Origin: Dehalococcoidales bacterium
Lineage (GTDB): Bacteria > Chloroflexota > Dehalococcoidia > Dehalococcoidales > CSSed11-197
Assembly (NCBI GenBank): GCA_028705415.1
Contig: JAQWDO010000003.1
Coordinates: 1 to 26,358 of the forward strand
DNA: 26,358 bases
Reading direction: 5' to 3'
Below, in pieces: positions 6,579 through 12,268 of this stretch. The notes beneath the pieces were generated by a model. The model was not told where the DNA came from. It ran no database searches and saw only the letters and a list, made by a program, of their open reading frames with translations. Within the stretch, counting starts at the first letter, position 1. Each line of letters starts with the position of its first letter. Made by a program: the position numbers and the translations under genes.

Positions 6579-7986
6579 GGTTTTCCAGCCTGGCAATTAT
6601 CTGTCGGGCAGTTTCTTCTGCAGTAAGGGAGGAGCTTTCTATAACTATATCAGCATGTGCTTTGTAAAAAGGTTCACGAAAACTGATCAGCTCCTTTACT
6701 TCATCATAGTCGCCAGGATCTCTGAGAACCGGCTTGTTTACCGGCTGTCCCTGCATCCTTGACATGATTTCGTCCGGTTTGACCTCAAGGTAAACCACAA
6801 TGGCGTGTTCTTTGAGCCTGTCTATGTTTATCTTGTTGAGTACAACGCCGCCACCGCAGGAAATAACCTGGTTAGCGGCGCTGGAAACTTCTTTCACGGC
6901 CTCTATTTCCAATTCCCTGAAAGCGGTTTCCCCTCTGGAGGAAAATATTTCTGGAATGGTGCATCCAGCATTGATTTCGATAAGCCGGTCCAGTTCTACC
7001 AGCCGCTTGCCGGTTTTTCCGGCCAGTATTCGGGCGACGGTTGTCTTTCCGGAACCCATAAAGCCTATCAATGCAATACTGGTTTTTATCTTTTGCTGGC
7101 CGGATATTTTGCGTGATGTCAAAACAGTGCCCTTCTCCTCGAATGCGTTAATGGCTACCTTGCGCATGATTCCGACTGGTGGAGCAAGGCCGGTCCATAG
7201 TTCGAATGCCAGTGCGCCCTGCCATACCAGCATTTCCAGCCCGTTTATTGTCTGCGCTCCCAGGAAAGCAGCATCTGCCAGCAGTTTGGTTTGCAGTGGA
7301 TTGTAGACCAGATCAAATACAATCATTTCTGGCCTTAACAGTTTTTCCGGTACCAGACTCTGATTTTTCGCCGGATGCATTCCTACGCTGGTGGCGTTTA
7401 CCAGTATATCGGCTGTTTCAAGGCATTTTTCCAGGTTTTGCGGATTGAGTGCTGTAGCCTGGATCGGGTTGTGGCTGAAATCACCCAGCTTGAGGGCAAG
7501 CCGGGAAGCTTCCTTCATATGTGCCAGGCGGTTCATAATTATTACACTGGCACCGGTTTTTACCAGGGCATAGCATACTGCCATTGAAGCCCCTCCGGCT
7601 CCAAGTACTACTGCTTGTTTGCCCTGGGGGTCTATGTTTTTATCAGTAAGTGCTTTGGTAAAACCGGCCGCATCTGTATTGTATCCTTTTAAAATCCCTC
7701 CAGAGTTTACTACTGTATTCACTGCTCCAATTTGTTTGCTTACTTCGTCAAGTTCGTCCAGAAGGGGTATTACGCTGACTTTGTGCGGTATCGTAATATT
7801 TAATCCATGAATACCGATTGCCCTTGTACCTTCAACAGCCGCCTGAAGAGAAGCCGGCTTTACCCTGGATGCAACATATATATAATTTAGCCCCTTATCT
7901 TTGAATGCCGCATTGTGCATCTCGGGTGAAAGGCTTTGGGCTACCGGATCTCCAAACAGGGCACATATTTTCATTTCTTTTTTCAT
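6568..7986 (-). CDS. aroE/aroK: Fused shikimate dehydrogenase (AroE) - shikimate kinase (AroK)
   Basis: One 472-residue frame carries two successive pathway enzymes. Residues 5-283 are shikimate dehydrogenase: SLSPEMHNAAF (18-28), NITIPHK with catalytic lysine 69, GYNTDAAGF with aspartate 105, VLGAGGAS (127-134) for NADP(H), NATSVGMHP (197-205). After a linker at about 284-302 comes shikimate kinase (303-472): Walker A GFMGSGKTT (308-316), aspartate 333, GETAFRELE (352-360) with arginine 357, CGGG (377-380), and a lid around 408-423. The usual DxD of the shikimate site reads ELD here. The product reduces 3-dehydroshikimate and then phosphorylates shikimate. The ATG overlaps the aroD stop (ATGA). 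No stop codon or ribosome site lies between the halves, so it is a true fusion. Confidence 0.96.
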   Translation of the reverse strand: MKKEMKICALFGDPVAQSLSPEMHNAAFKDKGLNYIYVASRVKPASLQAAVEGTRAIGIHGLNITIPHKVSVIPLLDELDEVSKQIGAVNTVVNSGGILKGYNTDAAGFTKALTDKNIDPQGKQAVVLGAGGASMAVCYALVKTGASVIIMNRLAHMKEASRLALKLGDFSHNPIQATALNPQNLEKCLETADILVNATSVGMHPAKNQSLVPEKLLRPEMIVFDLVYNPLQTKLLADAAFLGAQTINGLEMLVWQGALAFELWTGLAPPVGIMRKVAINAFEEKGTVLTSRKISGQQKIKTSIALIGFMGSGKTTVARILAGKTGKRLVELDRLIEINAGCTIPEIFSSRGETAFRELEIEAVKEVSSAANQVISCGGGVVLNKINIDRLKEHAIVVYLEVKPDEIMSRMQGQPVNKPVLRDPGDYDEVKELISFREPFYKAHADIVIESSSLTAEETARQIIARLENHAM

Positions 7987-8642
7987 GGCAGTCTCAGTGA
8001 CGAGTATATGTTTTTGAGTTCAAAAACAGTTAGCTGCCCTTCAGCAGACTCCTGGCCTTTAGCAGAAGCGGCATAGGTGAAAGGACTGCCGGCAAGTGGC
8101 GCCAGAATCCGGGAGATTGTCCCCTTTTCTCCCATGGCGATGGCGATTACTTCTTTACCGGGAAATTTTCGGCTGACCTGGAGTATTCTGATTGTGTCAT
8201 CAATGTTGTTGGCCATAGTGGCAATTTTGGCAATATCGGCTCCGGCATCGAATTCGTGTTTAACAATGGTTTCCAGTGTTTCCAGGGGAGGAGTCTCGAT
8301 GTAGTTGTGGTGGGACAAGATGAGTTTGCTTCTCTTTTTAATTATTGATACCAGCCGTTCCAGGTTGGGAGTGTCCAGTTCCAGATCTACCAGAGAAGCC
8401 CCGCTGCTCAAAGCTTTCAGAAGCTCTTCTTTACGCCGTGCTTCGCTGGCGTCCCATGTTCCACCCTCAGTTTTGAGACGGCAGGTGGCTATCCACGGTT
8501 TGTGTATGAGTGGAAGAATTGAGGTCCAGTCTCCGCCTATCATGTCGATGCGCAGTTCAAACAGGTTGGCGTACTGGGCTGCCTGTTTGATTACGGCAGT
8601 ATCGGCAGCTGTGATAACAGCGCAAATTTCCGGATTATTCAT
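7983..8642 (-). CDS. aroD: Type I 3-dehydroquinate dehydratase
   Basis: A 219-residue class I dehydroquinase, which dehydrates 3-dehydroquinate through a Schiff-base lysine. Visible signatures are ELRID at 29-33, SHHNY with catalytic histidine 112, DIAKIA with Schiff-base lysine 139, and the C-terminal MGEKGTISRILAPLAGSPFTYA (arginine 178). Its length is slightly short but within the range of type I enzymes. The ATG lies inside the aroB end (8-nt overlap), and its stop overlaps the start of the fused aroE/K gene. In some organisms AroD and AroE are one polypeptide; here it is AroE and AroK that are joined instead. Confidence 0.95.
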   Translation of the reverse strand: MNNPEICAVITAADTAVIKQAAQYANLFELRIDMIGGDWTSILPLIHKPWIATCRLKTEGGTWDASEARRKEELLKALSSGASLVDLELDTPNLERLVSIIKKRSKLILSHHNYIETPPLETLETIVKHEFDAGADIAKIATMANNIDDTIRILQVSRKFPGKEVIAIAMGEKGTISRILAPLAGSPFTYAASAKGQESAEGQLTVFELKNIYSSLRLP

Positions 8643-9720
8643 TTTCTTCCAGCAGTGCCGTTTTTATCATTTCCGGAGTTACTTCCTGGCTTACAAAGCT
8701 ATTGCCAAGATCTTTTATCAACACGAAATTAACTTGGCCGTTAATAATTTTTTTATCATACCGTATTGCATCAATAACAGCTTCCGGGTTCAGCCCTTCG
8801 ATTCTTAACGGTAACCCGGCGCGGGATACAAGGTTTTTCAGGCGGGAAAGATCATTACTGCCAAGAATTTCCAGCTTGCGGGCAATTCTGGCCGCGGCAA
8901 TCATACCAACTGCGATTGCCTGGCCGTGCCGCACAGACAATCCGGTGGCTGATTCGATGCCGTGTCCGATGGTATGGCCAAAATTTAACAGCCGTCTGGA
9001 TGAGGCGTCTCTTTCGTCGCCTGTTGCTAATTGCCCTTTTATTTTAATTGTCCGAAATATTATTTCTTCGAGCAGTTCTTTTTTTCGGTTAAGTACTGCT
9101 TCAATGTTACCCTCCAGCAAGGAAAACAGCTCACCATCGGCGATAGATGCGCTCTTGATTATTTCAGCGATACCGTTGATGTACTCGATTTTCGGCAGGG
9201 TGGAGAGCACTGCGGTATCGCTTACAACCAGATGTGCATGGTAGTAAGTCCCAATCTGGTTTTTCAGACCGTCGAAATTGACGCCTGTTTTACCGCCGAT
9301 ACTGGAATCAACCTGGGCAAGAAGGGAGGTTGGTATGTGCAACAGTGGCAACCCGCGCAAGTATGTGGATGCCGTAAAGGCTGCCAAATCTCCAATAACT
9401 CCTCCTCCCAGAGCGATAATCTCCGTACCCCGGTCAGCATGCAATTCGGCAAGTTTGCGGTATACAGCGGTGACGCTTTCGAGGTTTTTGCTGTTTTCGC
9501 CAGCCGGCAGTGTAATAATTTCGGCAGATATTCCGGCAGTTGCGAGGTTGCCTGCTACCTGTCCGGCATAGAGTGAGCCAACATTGGAATCGGTAATGAT
9601 GACAGCCGTTTGCATAAGCATGGATTCACCGGCAAACCTGGCGAAATGGTCCAGAACCCCGTTGCCGGTTACTATGCGGCAGCTGCTTGCAACGGGATAT
9701 TTCAAAACTAATTCATGCAT
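8635..9720 (-). CDS. aroB: 3-dehydroquinate synthase
   Basis: A 361-residue NAD- and metal-dependent cyclase turning DAHP into 3-dehydroquinate. GGGVIGDLAAF (105-115) and the long PTSLLAQVDSSIGGKTGVN block (130-148) match the family. The metal ligands by family alignment are glutamate 186, histidine 249 in GHTIGH and histidine 265 in RHGQA; the 16-residue spacing of the two histidines fits known enzymes. It starts 6 nt after the aroF stop with only a weak ribosome site, so it probably relies on ribosomes finishing aroF. Confidence 0.97.
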   Translation of the reverse strand: MHELVLKYPVASSCRIVTGNGVLDHFARFAGESMLMQTAVIITDSNVGSLYAGQVAGNLATAGISAEIITLPAGENSKNLESVTAVYRKLAELHADRGTEIIALGGGVIGDLAAFTASTYLRGLPLLHIPTSLLAQVDSSIGGKTGVNFDGLKNQIGTYYHAHLVVSDTAVLSTLPKIEYINGIAEIIKSASIADGELFSLLEGNIEAVLNRKKELLEEIIFRTIKIKGQLATGDERDASSRRLLNFGHTIGHGIESATGLSVRHGQAIAVGMIAAARIARKLEILGSNDLSRLKNLVSRAGLPLRIEGLNPEAVIDAIRYDKKIINGQVNFVLIKDLGNSFVSQEVTPEMIKTALLEENE

Positions 9721-9726
9721 TGGTAA

Positions 9727-10794
9727 TTACGTTTTTTCTTCCCTGAAATCTCTGACAGTCTTGTTAACTTTCTTGCAGCATTCAATAATGAACCTGAGTT
9801 CACCTGCAGTAATCATCTGCTGGCCATCACAGCGGGCTTCCTTGGCATTATAGTGCACCTCAATCTCCAGCCCTGATGCGCCTGCACCAATAGCAGCAAT
9901 GCTCATGGGCACTATCAGGTCTCTCCTGCCGGCTGCATGAGACGGGTCAACCACAGTTGGCAGATAAGTTTCCTTTTGCAGAACCGGTACTGCCTGCAGA
10001 TCAAGGACGTAGCGTGTATAGCTTTTACCCCGGCCGACCGGTAAAACACCTCGCTCGCACAGAATTATATCCTTATTACCGGAAGCGGCAATATACTCTG
10101 CGAATGAGAGAAACTCCTCTATGCTTGCTCCGAAATGGCGTTTGAGCAAGACTGGTTTTCCCGCTCTGGCAACTTTTGTTAGCAGATCCTGGTTATACAT
10201 ATTGCGGGAACCGATTTGCAGGATATCAGCATATTTGGCTACGATTTCAACATGAGATTCGCCGCGTACCTCAGTTATTACCGGCATATCGAACTTGTCC
10301 CCGGCTTCGCGAAGCCATTTCAGGGCCTGTTCTGCACCCTCTTCGCTTGACCCCAGCCCCTGAAACGAATGGACCGATGTCCGCGGTTTGAAAACACCGC
10401 CTCGCAGAATATCTGCACCTGCACCTTTCACTTCCTCAGCAATCCGCATTAACTGGCCTTTGCTTTCTATTGCGCATGGCCCGGCCATAAAAACCGGTTC
10501 ACAATTACCTATGGTTACCCCGCCAACTTTTACCGCCCGGCTTTCAGTCTTGCCGTCAAACAGTGTTGAATACTCCCGGTTAATCAGTTTATAAGGCGTC
10601 TCGATCAGGCGAACCTCTTTTACACCGGGCAGTGTTTCAAGATGGGTAGCCGAAATCAGGCTTTCATCACCTATGATTCCGATTACGGTACGTATTTCAC
10701 CTGTAGAGACATCTGCCGCCAGACCGTGGTTTTTAAGATCATTCACTACTCCGCTGATTTCTTCAGTGGTTGCCGCTTTGTTCATTATTATCAT
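9727..10794 (-). CDS. aroF: DAHP synthase, type I-beta with N-terminal ferredoxin-like domain
   Basis: The first enzyme of the pathway condenses phosphoenolpyruvate and erythrose-4-phosphate. The 355-residue protein has an N-terminal ferredoxin-like regulatory domain (about 1-78, including RTVIGIIGD at 35-43 and PYKLINRE at 67-74), as in the Thermotoga maritima enzyme, where this domain mediates tyrosine/phenylalanine inhibition. The barrel follows: MAGPCAIES with metal-site cysteine 107, GGVFKPRTSVHSFQG, IQIGSRNM, LLKRHF, ILCERG, VDPSHAAGRRD. A TTG at 10809 is in frame, but it lies inside the GGAGG ribosome site; the ATG at 10794 is the proper start and aligns with homologues. Expression should be set by the attenuator directly upstream, so the operon may be controlled both allosterically and at transcription. 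Confidence 0.96.
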   Translation of the reverse strand: MIIMNKAATTEEISGVVNDLKNHGLAADVSTGEIRTVIGIIGDESLISATHLETLPGVKEVRLIETPYKLINREYSTLFDGKTESRAVKVGGVTIGNCEPVFMAGPCAIESKGQLMRIAEEVKGAGADILRGGVFKPRTSVHSFQGLGSSEEGAEQALKWLREAGDKFDMPVITEVRGESHVEIVAKYADILQIGSRNMYNQDLLTKVARAGKPVLLKRHFGASIEEFLSFAEYIAASGNKDIILCERGVLPVGRGKSYTRYVLDLQAVPVLQKETYLPTVVDPSHAAGRRDLIVPMSIAAIGAGASGLEIEVHYNAKEARCDGQQMITAGELRFIIECCKKVNKTVRDFREEKT

Positions 10795-10830
10795 GGTTCC
10801 TGCCTCCAAAATATTTAGGTAAAAGCCTTT

Positions 10831-10862
10831 AAAAACAAAAAACCCTCTTCAAGGGAGGGTTT
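10831..10862 (-). terminator. Attenuator terminator of the aro operon
   Basis: On the minus strand, AAACCCTC (10862-10855) pairs with GAGGGTTT (10847-10840) around a 7-nt loop and is followed by TTTGTTTTT (10839-10831). It is a complete intrinsic terminator lying after the leader peptide and 36 nt before aroF. Its 5' arm includes CCCTCCC (10859-10853), which can pair instead with GGGAGGG at 10910-10904 inside the leader peptide gene. The two pairings exclude each other. Confidence 0.9.
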
Positions 10863-10920
10863 AGCTGTTTGGACAAAAATGGATGCCAGAGACTACAAGC
10901 CAGCCCTCCCGAAGGACGGG
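10853..10920 (-). promoter_or_regulatory. Antiterminator and protector stems of the aro attenuator
   Basis: Segment 1 (CCCGTCC, 10920-10914) and segment 2 (GGAGGG, 10909-10904) can close a C(UUCG)G tetraloop hairpin with one internal mismatch. Segment 2, as GGGAGGG, can instead pair with segment 3 (CCCTCCC, 10859-10853), breaking the terminator. A ribosome stalled at the aromatic codons would cover segment 1 and free segment 2, giving readthrough. A ribosome reaching the stop at 10895-10893 would cover segment 2, giving termination. This is the trp/phe leader logic, inferred from base pairing. Confidence 0.8.
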
Positions 10921-10964
10921 TTGTAATAAAAGTAGCCCCAAAATGATTTCCTTGTAACATTCAT
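10893..10964 (-). CDS. Aromatic-rich leader peptide of the aro operon
   Basis: A 23-codon reading frame lies between the aro promoter and the attenuator terminator. It starts at an ATG (10964), preceded by a weak AAGG site, and ends at TAG (10895-10893). Codons 8-14 read Phe-Trp-Gly-Tyr-Phe-Tyr-Tyr, with another Phe at codon 18, so 7 of 23 residues are aromatic and Phe, Tyr and Trp are all present. The frame is far below the length of ordinary genes and no stable protein function is expected. Its role should be to measure charged tRNA-Phe, tRNA-Tyr and tRNA-Trp by ribosome stalling. The aromatic cluster ends 12 nt before the GGGAGGG antiterminator strand, and the stop codon lies 8 nt after it, the geometry needed for attenuation. 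I know of no name for this peptide. Confidence 0.85.
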   Translation of the reverse strand: MNVTRKSFWGYFYYNPSFGRAGL

Positions 10965-11011
10965 GTGTTTTTAACCTTAGTGTATATAAACCTGTGTGCT
11001 GATGCTGAAGC

Positions 11012-11040
11012 ATTCTAACACTGCCTACCCGGCTTGTCAA
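11012..11040 (-). promoter_or_regulatory. Promoter of the aro operon
   Basis: On the minus strand, a consensus TTGACA (11040-11035) is followed after exactly 17 nt by TAGAAT (11017-11012), itself preceded by TGT, an extended -10. RNA should start near 11005, about 40 nt before the leader-peptide ATG and 210 nt before aroF. It is among the best promoter matches in the window. Confidence 0.85.
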
Positions 11041-11102
11041 TACAATGCTGGTTATGATATGATTTTGCGGTTTTTAAACGAGCCAATCAAAGCTTTTTAA
11101 GC

Positions 11103-11132
11103 TTGACAGTGATAAATTGATTGTGCTACTCT
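11103..11132 (+). promoter_or_regulatory. Promoter of the str/S10/spc ribosomal operon
   Basis: TTGACA (11103-11108) and TACTCT (11127-11132) are 18 nt apart, and the -10 carries an upstream TGC, the extended form. RNA would start near 11139, leaving a leader of about 125 nt before rpsL. It is divergent from the aro promoter, with their -35 boxes 62 bp apart. No other promoter of this quality appears before rpsL; a TATAAT at 11194-11199 has no -35 partner. Confidence 0.7.
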
Positions 11133-11167
11133 TATAGGCTGTTGCTTATCACTAAGGCGGTTCGAAC

Positions 11168-11234
11168 AAAGGGCTAACGGTGAGTTAGTCCTTTATAATG
11201 CAAAGGATGGGCTTGACTCATCCTTTGGATTTTT
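11168..11234 (+). promoter_or_regulatory. Structured leader with possible attenuator before rpsL
   Basis: Two stems lie in tandem. The first pairs 11168-11178 with 11184-11194 (11 bp including one G-U) around GGTGA. The second pairs CAAAGGATG (11201-11209) with CATCCTTTG (11219-11227) and is followed by GATTTTT, so it looks like an intrinsic terminator. TCCTTT in the 3' arm of stem one can pair with AAAGGA in the 5' arm of stem two, so an alternative fold would remove the terminator. No leader peptide or known ribosomal-protein site is recognisable. The trigger is unknown. Confidence 0.5.
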
Positions 11235-11263
11235 CAAGAAAGCCTTGTATTAAGGGGGAAAAT

Positions 11264-11689
11264 TTGCCCACGGTAAATCAATTAGTTAGAAAAGGGCGTG
11301 AAAAGGTCACCGAAAAGACCAAAACGCCGGCGCTCCGGTTTACGTTCAACGCATTGAAGAACCGGACAAATAAAGGTCGCAAGGGCTCGCCCCAGAAGCG
11401 CGGCGTGTGCGTACAGGTAAAAACTACAACTCCGAAGAAGCCTAACTCGGCTTTACGTAAAATTGCCAGGGTGCGCTTGTCAAACGGGATTGAGGTGACT
11501 GCCTACATACCCGGGGAAGGCCATAACCTGCAGGAGCACTCGGTTGTTTTGATCAGGGGTGGCCGCGTGCCGGATCTTCCCGGTGTACGGTACCATATTG
11601 TTCGCGGGGCACTTGATGCCAGCGGCGTCAACAACCGTAAACAGGGGCGCAGTAAATATGGCGCCAAACGACCAAAGAAGGCTGCATAA
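11264..11689 (+). CDS. rpsL: 30S ribosomal protein S12
   Basis: A 141-residue S12, the decoding-centre protein. It includes the roughly 13-residue insert seen in Gram-positive-type S12 (about 22-40), TTTPKKPNSALRK (54-66) and the GEGHNLQEHSVVLIRGGRV loop. Proline occupies residue 103, in GGRVPDLPGVRYH, where E. coli and most bacteria have the streptomycin-relevant lysine (GGRVKDLPG). The start is a TTG preceded by AAGGGGGA, which gives the standard MPTVNQLVRKG N-terminus. The upstream in-frame ATG at 11198 lies before the leader terminator hairpin and would add unrelated residues, so I reject it. First gene of the ribosomal block. Confidence 0.96.
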   Translation: MPTVNQLVRKGREKVTEKTKTPALRFTFNALKNRTNKGRKGSPQKRGVCVQVKTTTPKKPNSALRKIARVRLSNGIEVTAYIPGEGHNLQEHSVVLIRGGRVPDLPGVRYHIVRGALDASGVNNRKQGRSKYGAKRPKKAA

Positions 11690-11704
11690 GGCGGGAGAAG
11701 ATAA

Positions 11705-12175
11705 ATGCCAAGAAGAGCTCAAATTAAAAAGCGCGAACTGCTTCCGGATGCCAAATATGGCAGTCTGTTGATAGGTTTGCTGGTGAACAAGATAATGTAT
11801 GGCGGCAAGAAGAGCGTAGCCGAAAAAATTGTTTACGGGGCAATGGATATCATTGAAGAAAAGGAAGGCAAAGAGCCGCTTTCGGTGCTCGAGACGGCTT
11901 TTAATAATGTTACTCCCCTGGTTGAAGTAAGGCCCAGACGGGTAGGTGGGGCCACTTACCAGGTACCAGTTGAAGTGCGGCAGGGGAGAAACACTTCGCT
12001 TGCGATGCGCTGGATACTGAAAGCAAGCCGTTCCCGGAGCGGCCACTCAATGGCAGAAAAACTGGCGTCCGAGCTTATGGATGCTTACAAGAGCCAGGGA
12101 GCAGCAATTAAAAAGCGGGAGGAAACCCATAAAATGGCGGAAGCCAACCGGGCTTTTGCGCATTATCGCTGGTAG
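11705..12175 (+). CDS. rpsG: 30S ribosomal protein S7
   Basis: A 156-residue S7, the primary binder that nucleates the 30S head at the 3' domain of 16S rRNA. The start MPRRAQIKKRELLPDAKYGS, the GGATYQVPVEV block and the C-terminal NRAFAHYRW are all standard. It starts 15 nt after rpsL behind GGGAGAAG. In E. coli S7 represses its own operon by binding the rpsL-rpsG gap; with only 15 nt here, that site cannot be present in the same form. Confidence 0.97.
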   Translation: MPRRAQIKKRELLPDAKYGSLLIGLLVNKIMYGGKKSVAEKIVYGAMDIIEEKEGKEPLSVLETAFNNVTPLVEVRPRRVGGATYQVPVEVRQGRNTSLAMRWILKASRSRSGHSMAEKLASELMDAYKSQGAAIKKREETHKMAEANRAFAHYRW

Positions 12176-12268
12176 GCATGCCTGTTCAAACAGGCGGTGG
12201 AACGATCCAACGTGGTTTAAGCATACTGAACTAAGAATTTAAAATAACAGTTTCCGAGTTAAAGAAAA
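12176..12268 (+). other. Spacer between rpsG and fusA with a small hairpin
   Basis: This 93-nt gap is the longest inside the ribosomal block. GCCTGT (12180-12185) pairs with ACAGGC (12190-12195) around TCAA, without a following T-run, so it is not a terminator. The fusA ATG has only GAGTTAAAGAAAA in front and no good ribosome site. I see no promoter of quality. Confidence 0.45.

Noticed and set aside
10795..10809. Longer aroF start at TTG 10809
   Set aside because: The TTG lies within the GGAGG ribosome site of the ATG at 10794.
10840..11005. A T-box riboswitch before aroF
   Set aside because: The terminator and GC-rich stems prompted the check, but no T-box antiterminator consensus (TGGNACCGCG-like) or specifier stem is present; the aromatic leader peptide explains the structure better.
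11198..11263. N-terminal extension of S12 from the ATG at 11198
   Set aside because: The extension is unlike any S12, and it would be encoded by the leader terminator hairpin. The TTG at 11264 has a proper ribosome site and gives the conserved N-terminus.
11480..12046. A 188-codon minus-strand frame across rpsL and rpsG
   Set aside because: It spans two convincing ribosomal protein genes and their gap on the other strand, with no protein-like signature.
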